A DNA stretch of 29,892 nt, from positions 1-29,892 of IMG/VR virus record IMGVR_UViG_3300034096_000253; one strand, written 5' to 3'. Of the stretch, positions 5,027-14,166 are shown piece after piece. Below the pieces are notes generated by a model. It had not been told where the DNA came from. It worked only from the letters and a program-made list of their open reading frames with translations, and ran no database searches. How positions within the stretch are numbered: position 1 is the stretch's first letter; every line of letters begins with the position of its first letter. The translations under genes were made by a program, and so were the position numbers. This DNA is from a virus.

Positions 5027-8000
5027 CGCTTAACATCCATCACATATAAGTAGCTGTCCCTTGAGATTCCGCCGCTACTACCATGCCCTGTAGGGTCTAC
5101 CCAATATATCTCAAATGTGTAAGATTGAACGCCGGTAGAAGGTGAGCTGTCGATATAAAGCAAAGAAGCCGACCCATAATTTCCAATATATCCTGCAACT
5201 ATTGTTGACCCGTTCCTTACTCTCAAATATACGTTAATGTCCATTGCCTGGTAGCTGGCAACGCTTACATTCCATTGAATGATGACTGTTCCGCGATTGC
5301 TGTTGGCGGGTAACGATTGGCTGGCTGACACTATCCATGAGCCAATGGCTGGGTATATAAGCTGGCTGTTGCCACCGCCCAGGATTTCAGTGACAGCGTT
5401 TTCGCCAATCCTATCCGTCGTAATACCGCCGAGGATAATTTTATCGGCTGTAATAGTGCCCGCCTGTATCTGCGCCGCTGTCAGCGTCCCCGTTTGTATC
5501 CTAGCACCGTCAATTTGAGTCCCATAGGTATTGATATCTGCTGCCGCACCACCCGCCTGCACTGGCGTAAAGTTGAGTTTGCCGGTAGTGATACTGCCCG
5601 CTAAAATCTTGTCAGCGGTCACTGCATTCGCGTCAATCTTGACGGCTGTAATCGCGTTGGCCGCAATCTTGTCAGCGGTGATGGTTGGGATATTGCCCAG
5701 CGTCCACGTGCCGTTATAAATCGTCGTGGCGGTTAAAGTCCCTGTCACCGTGACATTACGGAATGTCCCGGTATTGGCTTCTAATGCGCCATCGCCGCGA
5801 ATCTGCCAACCGGCTGACCCGGCCACATAGGTGCTGGAGCGCAGGATGGAGGACGATCCGTTGAGCGTGATCGTCTGTGCGCCGATGGTGCCTGCGGTAA
5901 TCTGGTCCGCGCTGAGGCTAACAATCTTCGCACTACTGATTGTGGCGTTAGCGATATTGGCATCCGTAATCGTGGCGCTGGCAATCTTGGCCCCGGTAAT
6001 CGTGGCGTTAAGTATCTTCGCATTGGTAATCGCCGCATCCGCGATATAGGCCGTGCCGATGGCCGCGCCTTGAATGAAGGTGCTGATATTCGACAGGCTG
6101 ATCGGGTTGTTGGTCGTGATGCCGGTAAAAGAACCGCCGCCCGCGTTGATGATTGAAACGGTGCCGCTACTATCCTGAATCGAGATTGATTTGTTATCTG
6201 TCGTTGAGTCAAACAGCGCAAAGCGAAGGTTGTCGATGATCGCGGAGCCAACAAAGGGGCCAGAGGCCAATCCAGACCACGACCCCATCACATAGATGCG
6301 GATGCCGAATATCTGCTGATTGCTGGCAACACGGGCAGACCAGGGTACGCGCTGCCAAGCCCCGGTGGCGGTAGCCGGGGGCTGAACCGCGACGCGGACG
6401 AAGGTCGAGAAGGCATTGTTGGTGTACAGGTCCACCAAGATCCCCGGCAACCCAGCGGTTCGAGACACCATGTAGAAGTCTACCGATCCCGCTACGAACG
6501 TGCCCACCGGCATCGGCGTGGTGCCAAAGGTGTGCAATCGCAACATGCCCCGGTCGCCCGAGGCGATGTCAAAGCGCACCGAGAAATTACCGACGCGAAC
6601 CAAGCTGGTTTCTTTCGTGGGTGCCGTGCCAGACCAGGCGCCCCAACCTGCTGGGTACGCCCCTGTCCATTCCGAAAACGTCGGGTTAAAGCCCATCGCC
6701 ACGGAATCATCGTTGTTGAAGATGGTTTCGTAGGGGACGCCAGTGACGCCCGTCCAGTTAGCCGTCGTGCCTAAGCCTGCGCCATCCGTGAGTTGATTGG
6801 TGTTGGTGTAACTGTTGGACACCGTGACCCATGCGCTGCCGGTCCAGCGTTGCAATAGCTTGGTAGTGTCGTTGTACCAAAGATCGCCCACAGCTTTGGT
6901 GCCCGCTGGTGCGGTCGTGGCGAAGTAGGTGGTGATCTTTCCATCCGCCGTTGATTGCGCGGTGGCGGCACTATTGATGGCGGTGCCGATGGATTGGTCT
7001 TGGGCTACCACCCATGCCATGCCGCTGTAGCGGTAGAGCTTGTTGCCGTCGTCGGTGTCAAACCAGAGATCGCCTAATGACATGCCAGAGGTCGGCGCGG
7101 TCGTCTGATAGAACGTGTCGATCTTGCCGTCTGCGGTGTCTTGTGCGGATGAAGCCGCAGTCAGTGCAGCATCAATGCCCCCATCTCGGCGCAAGACCCA
7201 AGCGCCCCCTGATCTCAGGTAGAGCTTGTTATTGTCATCCGTGTCAATCCAGATATCGCCATTGGTGACACCCGTTGTGGGCGGAGTCGTCTGCTGCCAG
7301 ATTTGATTTTTGGTCGCATCAAGTGCGCCCGTATAGCCGAGGCCGGTAATGCTGACCGAGCCGCCGCCCGCGCCGGACAGGGTGCCGTTGCTGTTGAGGC
7401 TGATATTGCTGTTCAGCCAGCCAGCCGCAGGGGTGATGTTGCTGGACGATAAAGGGACGCCCGATGAGAAAATGACATTGCCGCTGGCATCTTTGATGGA
7501 AAGCCCTCGAGAGTCGATCTTGGCGGCTGTGATGCTGTTCGCTTCAATCCGGTCGGCACTGATAAAACCGCCTGTGATCTTGCTGGCGTTTAGCGTGCCG
7601 ATTTTGGCATCGGTGATGGTGCCATCACGGATAACGGCTTCCTTGATGTAAGTAATGCCGCCCACAATCTCAAACGGCACGACATTGCTGCCCGCCGATC
7701 CGACGACGAACTTATCCGCCCTGACAATGAAGCCATTGGCGTTTGGCCCTTCATTAAAAAGTCCGTAGCCGACGGTGTAGCCGTTGACGTCCAGCTTGAC
7801 GTTGTATTGCGCTCGTAAGCCCCCGGCCCCATAGATCGTCTCGAACTGCTGCTGCACCGTGGCCGACTGGCCGTTGCCGGCGGTGATGCTGACTTGTCGG
7901 ACGGCGGTCGCCCAAGGCAGGCCCGTGGCCCATGTGCCGCCTGCGGCTTCACAAGCGGTCTTATCGCCATGCACGGATGTGTTGCCGCCGATGGTGCAAT

Positions 8001-9825
8001 AGCCAATGCGGGCGGTTTCGATGGTGTTGATGCTGGCCACTGCCGTGGGCAAGCGCGTGTCGGTCGTCTCCACCCACGCCGAACCACTCCAGCGGAATGC
8101 CTTGTTGCCTTGGTCCGTCTGAAACCACAAGTCACCCGTGGTGGGCGATGATGGGCTGGATGTGCTGGCCTGGTAGAACGTCCGGTTCTTGCTGCTGGCC
8201 GTGGCACTGATGCTGTTGATGCGCTGGGCGGCGGCACCGGAGGGGTTGGCCGTGGCGTTGCGGATGTCGAGGATTTCAGACCAACTGTCGGCGAGGCGGG
8301 TGTCGGTCGTCTCCACCCAGGCACTACCGTTCCAGCGGTAAGGCTTGTTGCCCTGATCGGTGCGGAATAACAGGTCGTTGACTTTGAGCGTGTAAGTGCT
8401 GTCGGAAACCGGGTTGGTGGCCGAGTAAAACACCCGCGTCTTGTTGTCGGACAGCACCCGCACGGCTTCGACCTGCGAGAACGACGCACCCGGCGCATTA
8501 CGCCCGACACCCATCCAGTCGATAGAGTAGTTATCGCCGGAGGCCGTACCCAGTTGTATTTCGACAGCGGTGATGGTGTTGCCGGTCCAGAGGGCCACGC
8601 CCGCCATGTCCCAACTGGCCTCAACGTATTCAACGCCAATCTGCGCCGGTTCGCTGATAGTGACGACATCCGAGCCGCCTGAGTAGTAATAGCGCAGGGT
8701 GCCAGTCCAACCGCTGCCGCCCGTGCGCTTTACGCGCAGGCGAACAAGCTGATAGGCGGAACCATCGACGGCGATGGTGGCCGTCTTGAACTTGGGATTG
8801 CTGCCCGTGCCGGTGACGGTCAGATAGCCGCCAGAGACGGCCAGTGAGGCACTGGTGCCGGTCCAGCCGGTGATTTCAGAAGCGGCGTCGAAGTACCAGA
8901 TGATCTTGCTGTCAAACTGCCCGTTGCCGACCGAGACCTCGCTGATCTGCTGAACGAGGGTGCCGTATTGGTCAGCCAGTCGCGCATTGACGGAACCGGG
9001 TATCAGCGCCGAAGCGTCGATGAGGTCAATGCGATCCGCCAATTCGCCAAACAGCTTGTCCTGGACAATGCTGCCGTCGCCGATCTCACCGCCGGACAGC
9101 CCATTGCCCCACGGGCTGTAGAAGGTGCTGGCCGTGTCGTAAGGCCCGATCTTCTCTTCCAGCATCAAGCCGTCAATGTCGAGGCTGGTGCTGTTGTTCG
9201 TGAGGCTGACGCCCAATTGCCCGAAGGCGGACGTGTCACTCGACAAGTCCAGCACACCGGAGACGCGCACCCAGCCGGTGGACGATGCGCCCGAGGTCAG
9301 CGCCACGGTATGCGTGGTGCCGCCTTGCGTCTTGAGTCGCAATGACAGGCTGACCGCCGCATTCGTCAGCGGCCTGACATGGGCCGAGACGATCCACTTC
9401 GATGACGCGGCCAGCGGGATGTTGAAGTCAGAGCCACTTGCGGCCAGCCAGACGGTGCCACCTGCCGAGGTGGTGGTGAGTCGAACGCCATACTGCCCGT
9501 GATAGGTGGCCGCTGCCGTGCGGTTGACGGTCATGCCGCTGGTGTAATTGGGCGGCATCGCCCCGGCCCACTCGAAGCTGCTGTAATCGTTCGGCAGAAT
9601 GTTGATACCCGATCCGGCGTTGGTGTCACGCCCTGGCACTTCAGCCCCCGCGAGTTCGGACGGATGCCACGCGGAGGTGAAGGTCCCCTTGTCCAGATTG
9701 CGCCACCAGGTGACGCGGTTGGCGAGGGTGTCGGTCGGCTGCGCGGCAATCAGTACCCAGCCGGTACCCGGATTGCTGGCGAACTCACCGATGAACTGGG
9801 TGGCGGTCTGGCGATAGAGGGCCAT
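5023..9825 (-). CDS. Central tail tip fibre, J-like with DUF1983-type domain
   Basis: A 1600-aa modular protein, probably the receptor-contacting tip of the tail. Residues about 90-225 are a carbohydrate-binding-like beta sandwich. Five copies of a 'GDLWFDTDDGNKLYRYSGMAWV' module occur near 480, 563, 855, 917 and 978. Residues about 600-640 carry a Cys pair (GYCTIGG...TACEAAGGTW). Residues about 655-745 (QYNVKLDVNGYTVGYGLFNEG, FIVRADKFVVGS) fit the DUF1983 domain of lambda J-type proteins. A second sandwich lies near 1060-1190, and about 1255-1475 is a repetitive ITxAKI/ITADKI beta-helix-like shaft. The first ATG overlaps the preceding TAA (TAATG). Early J baseplate domains are absent; they may lie in the two genes upstream. 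Confidence 0.88.
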   Translation of the reverse strand: MALYRQTATQFIGEFASNPGTGWVLIAAQPTDTLANRVTWWRNLDKGTFTSAWHPSELAGAEVPGRDTNAGSGINILPNDYSSFEWAGAMPPNYTSGMTVNRTAAATYHGQYGVRLTTTSAGGTVWLAASGSDFNIPLAASSKWIVSAHVRPLTNAAVSLSLRLKTQGGTTHTVALTSGASSTGWVRVSGVLDLSSDTSAFGQLGVSLTNNSTSLDIDGLMLEEKIGPYDTASTFYSPWGNGLSGGEIGDGSIVQDKLFGELADRIDLIDASALIPGSVNARLADQYGTLVQQISEVSVGNGQFDSKIIWYFDAASEITGWTGTSASLAVSGGYLTVTGTGSNPKFKTATIAVDGSAYQLVRLRVKRTGGSGWTGTLRYYYSGGSDVVTISEPAQIGVEYVEASWDMAGVALWTGNTITAVEIQLGTASGDNYSIDWMGVGRNAPGASFSQVEAVRVLSDNKTRVFYSATNPVSDSTYTLKVNDLLFRTDQGNKPYRWNGSAWVETTDTRLADSWSEILDIRNATANPSGAAAQRINSISATASSKNRTFYQASTSSPSSPTTGDLWFQTDQGNKAFRWSGSAWVETTDTRLPTAVASINTIETARIGYCTIGGNTSVHGDKTACEAAGGTWATGLPWATAVRQVSITAGNGQSATVQQQFETIYGAGGLRAQYNVKLDVNGYTVGYGLFNEGPNANGFIVRADKFVVGSAGSNVVPFEIVGGITYIKEAVIRDGTITDAKIGTLNASKITGGFISADRIEANSITAAKIDSRGLSIKDASGNVIFSSGVPLSSSNITPAAGWLNSNISLNSNGTLSGAGGGSVSITGLGYTGALDATKNQIWQQTTPPTTGVTNGDIWIDTDDNNKLYLRSGGAWVLRRDGGIDAALTAASSAQDTADGKIDTFYQTTAPTSGMSLGDLWFDTDDGNKLYRYSGMAWVVAQDQSIGTAINSAATAQSTADGKITTYFATTAPAGTKAVGDLWYNDTTKLLQRWTGSAWVTVSNSYTNTNQLTDGAGLGTTANWTGVTGVPYETIFNNDDSVAMGFNPTFSEWTGAYPAGWGAWSGTAPTKETSLVRVGNFSVRFDIASGDRGMLRLHTFGTTPMPVGTFVAGSVDFYMVSRTAGLPGILVDLYTNNAFSTFVRVAVQPPATATGAWQRVPWSARVASNQQIFGIRIYVMGSWSGLASGPFVGSAIIDNLRFALFDSTTDNKSISIQDSSGTVSIINAGGGSFTGITTNNPISLSNISTFIQGAAIGTAYIADAAITNAKILNATITGAKIASATITDANIANATISSAKIVSLSADQITAGTIGAQTITLNGSSSILRSSTYVAGSAGWQIRGDGALEANTGTFRNVTVTGTLTATTIYNGTWTLGNIPTITADKIAANAITAVKIDANAVTADKILAGSITTGKLNFTPVQAGGAAADINTYGTQIDGARIQTGTLTAAQIQAGTITADKIILGGITTDRIGENAVTEILGGGNSQLIYPAIGSWIVSASQSLPANSNRGTVIIQWNVSVASYQAMDINVYLRVRNGSTIVAGYIGNYGSASLLYIDSSPSTGVQSYTFEIYWVDPTGHGSSGGISRDSYLYVMDVKR

Positions 9826-10589
9826 TACAGCACCTCTCCAATCTCGAAGCCGACTGAGTGCCGGTCAAGGTAAGGCCATTCGATGGCATTCAGTGTCCTG
9901 AAGCGCCCCAAGAACCAGCACTGGTCGGGAAACGGCGTGTCCGGGTCGAAGATGGCATACACCTCTTTCTCCACGTCCTGCTCACGTAGGATGCTGAGAT
10001 AAACCCCATGCGCCTCGACCTGTGTCAGCCAAGACCATTGGCCGGTGATGATGCGGCGATTCGGGCGGCTGTCGAAATACTCAGGGCCTGCCAAGGCTTG
10101 CATGACGGTGGTCTGCGATTCGACGCCGATAGACATACCCCAGTCTGTGCAGACTTCTGGCTCAAACTTCCAGCCGATGAAGACGCGGCCCACTTCGATA
10201 TAGCCATCCGGGTTGCCGGTATTCGTGATGATGATGCGCCAATAACGCGCCGCCGTTGGCGTGAAGGCGTGAGCGAACTCGCCCGGTACGCTGACGGCCA
10301 ACGCCGTCGAATCGTAGACCAGCGTCGTCAGCCCCGCATTGCTATAGCCCTGAATCCGCACCGTGGCATTCGTTGTCAGGTTCGTGCGAATCAACGCCAC
10401 CACGCCAATGGTCTGGTTTTCGCCGGTATCAATCACCATTGTGCTGGCACTGGCCAACGCACTGGTAGACCGCGCCCGCTGATAGAGATAGCGGGTTTTG
10501 ATGTTGGTCAGCGGGTAGCTGGCGTTCCAACTGCCACCCGAGACGGGGGCATCATCGACTTGGTTTGCGTACCCTAAGATAAAAGCCAT
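9825..10589 (-). CDS. Tail tip protein with a discoidin-like beta sandwich
   Basis: A 254-aa protein between the hub-like protein and the tip fibre. Residues about 30-140 (PLTNIKTRYLYQRARSTS..., IDTGENQTIGVVALIRTN, ARYWRIIITNTGNPDGYIEVGRVFIG) have the signature of a galactose-binding/discoidin fold: a 'RYWRI' strand and 'IGVVAL' strand typical of phage tail proteins. The C-terminal half is rich in Trp and acidic residues. It probably attaches the tip fibre to the hub, like a distal tail adaptor. The family is recognised by pattern only. Confidence 0.78.
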   Translation of the reverse strand: MAFILGYANQVDDAPVSGGSWNASYPLTNIKTRYLYQRARSTSALASASTMVIDTGENQTIGVVALIRTNLTTNATVRIQGYSNAGLTTLVYDSTALAVSVPGEFAHAFTPTAARYWRIIITNTGNPDGYIEVGRVFIGWKFEPEVCTDWGMSIGVESQTTVMQALAGPEYFDSRPNRRIITGQWSWLTQVEAHGVYLSILREQDVEKEVYAIFDPDTPFPDQCWFLGRFRTLNAIEWPYLDRHSVGFEIGEVL

Positions 10590-10590
10590 G

Positions 10591-12195
10591 CTATCCCCAC
10601 AAGGTCAGGTCGATGGTATTGGTTTGATAATCCACACCCACGCTGGTGACGGTCATCAGTCGCCCGGTGCCGTAGCCGAGACGGGTCGAAGCCAGATTGA
10701 CGACCGCGCCCAAGTCGAGGCTGGTGTAATACTGCTGCGGATTGGCCAGCGTGAGGTTGACGACATCGCGCCGAACGGCATAGAGGTTCAAGCGTCGGGC
10801 GGCTTCGGCCTGGGCAATGCTGATGCCGTTCAGCGCCGTGTCGTAGGTGATTTCCTCGGCCAGCAAGCGAGTGGTTTTGACGGTGGCGTTTTCGGCCTTC
10901 TGTTCGCGGCTGGCTTCCTTCAGCCACGCAGCCCGCGATTCCGTGACGACGCCCGCCAATCCGTTCTTGTCTTGCACGGCATAATTGATGTCGGCCTTGA
11001 CCTTGACCGACCAGAACGGCAACTGCGTCTCTGGCTGGCGTTCGGCATCGATGATGAGGTCATCGGTCAGCGTCGCCACGGCTGATCCGGTGGGCGCTTC
11101 AAAGCGGGCCACCCGGAACCGGCCCAAGGCATCAAAGCCCCACCACGCGCCGACACTGGCGCAGATGCGATCCAGCAGACTGGCGGTCGTCTCTTCGCCG
11201 TCCACGACGATGCCGATGGACCCGGCGTTATTCTGGTTCAGCGTCGTGAAGTCAGCGGCTACCCAGTTCGTCACCCCCTTCTCGGTGAGGATGCGCTGGA
11301 TCAGTCCGGCTGCGGTGTTCTGGAGGTGGTCCCATTTCTCGACCACCGATACCGACAGCGTATTGATGGGTGTGGACCCCAGCCGTATCAGCCCCAGCGG
11401 GGGAAACGCCCGCCACTGGCCTGCGGGTGGGTCAAAGGCGTAGAGGTCCGACAGGCTGTTGTAATCGCTGGCCTTGGTCAGATACGCGCCCCCGTCAAAC
11501 ACATTCAGCACGGCATCCACCGCCTGCTCGTTGACTTGATAGATCAGCTTGGCGGTGTTGACCAGCACCGGCTGCATCAGCGCGATGCGGCCAAAGAGGC
11601 GCGGCTTGATTTGGTCCTGGATGTCATCGGGCGTGCCTTCCACGCCGAGCGGTAGGGCGTTGCTGCCCGCATACTTGACGGTCGCAAACGGCTGGTCCAG
11701 CGTGATGGCCTTGTCGCGTAGCCGAAAGCTCAAGCGGTCCTTCTCAATGCCCAGCATTTCAATGGTCGCCACCAGAATGGTCTGGAAGCTGGCATACGTG
11801 CCATCGCGGTCGCCCCACTTCAGCGTCAGGGTGCGTCCGTCGAAGAAGTCCTCACCCAACGCGGCAATGGCGTTGTCGGGATTGAGAAGCGTCAGTTCCC
11901 CGAACGACTGCCCGGTGCGGCCTGATAGGCCCGACATGGACCGGCTGAACGTCGCCGGATTCTCCATGCGCGGCGTGTAGAAATCCCCCGCCTTGTCAAA
12001 GCCTGACCCACTGGCAAATAGCCAGGTCTTGGTCGTCTCGGTCGCCGGGTCATACGCTTCGATTTCCGCGAGGAAGATATGCGTGAAGCGGCGGACAAAA
12101 AACGCCTTATCCGCTGGCGCTTGATCCAGCAGGAGGCGATCCGACGCTTCGGTTAAGAGCCGGTCGGTGGTTTCGAGAAGGAGGTAGAAGGACAT
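10591..12195 (-). CDS. Tail tip / baseplate hub-like protein
   Basis: A 534-aa protein. The first 30 residues repeat LLLETTDRLLTEASDRLLLDQ, a motif often seen at the start of phage tail proteins. The rest has a mixed alpha/beta layout with segments such as GRTGQSFGELTLLNPDNAIAAL, CASVGAWWGFDALGRFRVARF and LGAVVNLASTRLGYGTGRLMTVTSV. These match long phage tail-tip proteins that combine an OB-like and hub-like fold. By gene order (tape measure, fibre, this, adaptor, tip fibre) it is likely to form the central hub of the tail tip. The stop codon lies just before the next ATG. Confidence 0.78.
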   Translation of the reverse strand: MSFYLLLETTDRLLTEASDRLLLDQAPADKAFFVRRFTHIFLAEIEAYDPATETTKTWLFASGSGFDKAGDFYTPRMENPATFSRSMSGLSGRTGQSFGELTLLNPDNAIAALGEDFFDGRTLTLKWGDRDGTYASFQTILVATIEMLGIEKDRLSFRLRDKAITLDQPFATVKYAGSNALPLGVEGTPDDIQDQIKPRLFGRIALMQPVLVNTAKLIYQVNEQAVDAVLNVFDGGAYLTKASDYNSLSDLYAFDPPAGQWRAFPPLGLIRLGSTPINTLSVSVVEKWDHLQNTAAGLIQRILTEKGVTNWVAADFTTLNQNNAGSIGIVVDGEETTASLLDRICASVGAWWGFDALGRFRVARFEAPTGSAVATLTDDLIIDAERQPETQLPFWSVKVKADINYAVQDKNGLAGVVTESRAAWLKEASREQKAENATVKTTRLLAEEITYDTALNGISIAQAEAARRLNLYAVRRDVVNLTLANPQQYYTSLDLGAVVNLASTRLGYGTGRLMTVTSVGVDYQTNTIDLTLWG

Positions 12196-12196
12196 A

Positions 12197-12216
12197 CTTC
12201 GACTTCGCTCAGTACA
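12197..12216. repeat. Intergenic copy of a widespread bacterial repeat motif
   Basis: The sequence TTCGACTTCGCTCAGTACAA, read on the - strand as TTGTACTGAGCGAAGTCGAA, resembles the 'CTGAGCGAAGTCGAAG' motif that occurs in many copies in many bacterial genomes. It fills the short gap between two late genes, immediately before the ATG at 12195. Whether it is the same family cannot be proven from one copy. Confidence 0.45.
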
Positions 12217-12218
12217 AG

Positions 12219-12374
12219 TTATTCAGCCGCCGCTTCCTCAGGCGGGCTGATCTGGCCCTGGGCTTCCTGCTGGACCGCCTGGATCAACTGGCTGACTTCT
12301 GCAAACGGCTTGGTGCCGAGATAGGCCAGCAGGTTATTGACCAGGTTCGTGGATAAGCTGATTTTTTCGGGCAT
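12219..12374 (-). CDS. Small phage tail-region protein
   Basis: A 51-aa protein beginning MPEKISLSTNLVNNLLAYLG and ending in an acidic, Ala- and Glu-rich tail. An AGAGGAA Shine-Dalgarno lies about 7 bases before the ATG, inside the end of the previous gene. The 'LVN..L.YLGT.P..EV..L..A.Q.E' pattern is one I recall from small phage proteins of unknown role in the tail module. It is probably two short helices. Confidence 0.7.
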   Translation of the reverse strand: MPEKISLSTNLVNNLLAYLGTKPFAEVSQLIQAVQQEAQGQISPPEEAAAE

Positions 12375-12377
12375 GGT

Positions 12378-12749
12378 TTATTCCTCTTCGGATGTTTCAG
12401 TGATTTCAGGTGCCGGTTCAACGACCGGGGGGATCAGGTTGACTGCGGAATCTCTCGCCAGCGCCCGATTGATATAGTCGGACAGCAGGGCCACATGCAC
12501 CGTCGCTACCGGGATGGTTTCGCCGGTCAGTTCCAAGGTTTCTGGATCACGCAGTTCAATCACGCCCTCCGGGTCAATCGTGTAGCCCAGATTGCCGACA
12601 AATTGCTTGATCTGTCCATCATTGAGGTTAATCACCTGCTCTTCGTCATACCGCACCGTCGGCAGTTCGCCTAGTGGGTTCAGAATCAGGATTTGATACG
12701 CTCGTTGCCATGCGACACCGGATACGTCAGTTTCTTTGTAATCGGCCAT
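12378..12749 (-). CDS. Hypothetical tail-region protein
   Basis: A 123-aa acidic protein starting MADYKETDVSGVAWQRAYQI, with AGGATAAA before the ATG. The middle (LPTVRYDEEQVINLNDG and EGVIELRDPETLELTGETIPVATVHVALLSDYINRALARD) resembles small conserved phage proteins found after tail-fibre genes. The C-terminus is a Pro/Glu tail. It could be a fibre chaperone or connector; the role is not established. Confidence 0.72.
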   Translation of the reverse strand: MADYKETDVSGVAWQRAYQILILNPLGELPTVRYDEEQVINLNDGQIKQFVGNLGYTIDPEGVIELRDPETLELTGETIPVATVHVALLSDYINRALARDSAVNLIPPVVEPAPEITETSEEE

Positions 12750-12761
12750 TGTTTTATCCTC

Positions 12762-14162
12762 TTATAACGCGCTAGTAATCGTTTCCCACCCTGCTGAGGT
12801 GCGAACTTTTAGTTTATTGATGGACGAGTTGTAATAGACATCACCCGTTTCTGCACCTGACGGGTCCGCTGATAAAGGCACAAATCTGACTTGCCCATTC
12901 GGTTTTACCGCGAACCTAGCCGTTCCGATATTAGTTGTGTTGTTTGCAGCCGTGACGAAACCTATACTAGTAGCCGCAGTAAAACTGCCTGTACCACCGC
13001 CAAAAGTAATAGTGTTATCAGTGCTGTTACTTGATGTAAGGATTACACCGAACGGTTTTTGTGCATTGGTATAGTGCACTGATGCAATTCTGGCTAGTTT
13101 GTGTGTCGCATTTGGGCGATTTGTGGTGTTTTCGCCAGCACCGATGACCATCGTATAGGCATTAGTGGAGTTACCTGCGTAACTTATGTCTAGTTTTCCC
13201 AGCGGCGAAGCCGTCCCAATCCCCACATCCCCACTACTATTGACCACCAGCGCATTCGCAGTCGTGGGGTCGAGGCTGATGGCGCTGCCTAATTGAAAAA
13301 CCCCCGCCGCTGTCAGGGTCATCGCTTGGGTGAAACTTATCGCACTACCTGCAGTGCCGTAGGGGGCTGTGGACCAACGATGTGCGCCGTTAAATTGGTC
13401 GTAGGTGGCTGCGGGGACTGTCTGAGCGTATAACGCATTACCAGATGCGTCGTATTTTGTATTTGAGTTTAACTGGATAAAGCTGTTTGCCGCTTGCTGT
13501 GTAATGCCGTTTCCAGTTCTTGATGAATTAGATGCTAACTCAAATGTCCTAATAGTGGTCGAAGCATTTGTTGGCGTTACTCCCAGTCCGAGGTTGCCTG
13601 ACGCATCCTTGTAAATCTGGTTAGTGCCGATAGCTATAACACCCGTGCCGCCCGTGAGCGTGCCGGTGTAAGCAAGATTGGTAAAAGTACCCGCCGCAGG
13701 AGTTGTGCCGCCGATAGCAGGAGGCGAGGCGAGGTAGGTTGAGAAGCCCGTGCCGGAGACAGTGGATGAGGCTGAGAGGGTAGTGAATGCACCTGCGGCG
13801 GCGGTCGTCCCGCCTATCGAAACCGCGTTCAAAGCCGATACGGTCGATCCCAAGGCCTGCGACGTTGCCCCGAAAGTAATGGCCGAGTTGGTCAGGCTGG
13901 AATTGCCGATGTTGGAGAGCGTGTTGCTGCTGCCGGAAATCGTTTTGTTGGTCAGCGTTGCCGTGGCGCTGTTCTTCGTCGCGTCCGAGGTGTTATCGAC
14001 GTTGCCTAAACCCGCATCCGCTTTGGTAAACCCCGCCTTGACGTAGGTTTTGACCACCGAAGCATTCGTCTGCTTCGTCTCACCGTCCTGCACCACGGCA
14101 AAGTCATCCGCGTCAAAGATCGTGGTCGCGGCATTGAGTTGACTGATTTTCTTGTCGGCCAT
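12762..14162 (-). CDS. Tail fibre protein
   Basis: A 466-aa Ala-, Thr-, Ser- and Gly-rich fibre protein. The N-terminal 60 residues (KISQLNAATTIFDADDFAVVQDGETKQT) are a typical phage virion-attachment segment. Then comes AGLGNVDNTSDATKNSATATLTNKTISGSSN, a motif of many fibres, and repeats such as SIGGTTAAAGAFTTLSAS and PAIGGTTPAAGTFTNLAYTG. The C-terminal part contains SGDVGIGTASPLGKLDI, which in other fibres precedes an intramolecular chaperone domain; no S74 peptidase motif is visible. The Shine-Dalgarno (AGGAG) lies inside the end of the tape measure gene. The middle (12830-13560) is AT-richer than the neighbours, as expected for an exchanged receptor-binding module. Confidence 0.85.
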   Translation of the reverse strand: MADKKISQLNAATTIFDADDFAVVQDGETKQTNASVVKTYVKAGFTKADAGLGNVDNTSDATKNSATATLTNKTISGSSNTLSNIGNSSLTNSAITFGATSQALGSTVSALNAVSIGGTTAAAGAFTTLSASSTVSGTGFSTYLASPPAIGGTTPAAGTFTNLAYTGTLTGGTGVIAIGTNQIYKDASGNLGLGVTPTNASTTIRTFELASNSSRTGNGITQQAANSFIQLNSNTKYDASGNALYAQTVPAATYDQFNGAHRWSTAPYGTAGSAISFTQAMTLTAAGVFQLGSAISLDPTTANALVVNSSGDVGIGTASPLGKLDISYAGNSTNAYTMVIGAGENTTNRPNATHKLARIASVHYTNAQKPFGVILTSSNSTDNTITFGGGTGSFTAATSIGFVTAANNTTNIGTARFAVKPNGQVRFVPLSADPSGAETGDVYYNSSINKLKVRTSAGWETITSAL

Positions 14163-14166
14163 CGGT

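Noticed and set aside
7590-8669. A 359-aa open frame on the - strand
   Set aside because: It is an Arg/Pro/Ser-rich alternative frame of the tip fibre gene, with no protein-like features.
12762-14162. Diversity-generating retroelement target in the fibre
   Set aside because: No reverse transcriptase gene and no template/variable repeat pair was found in the window.
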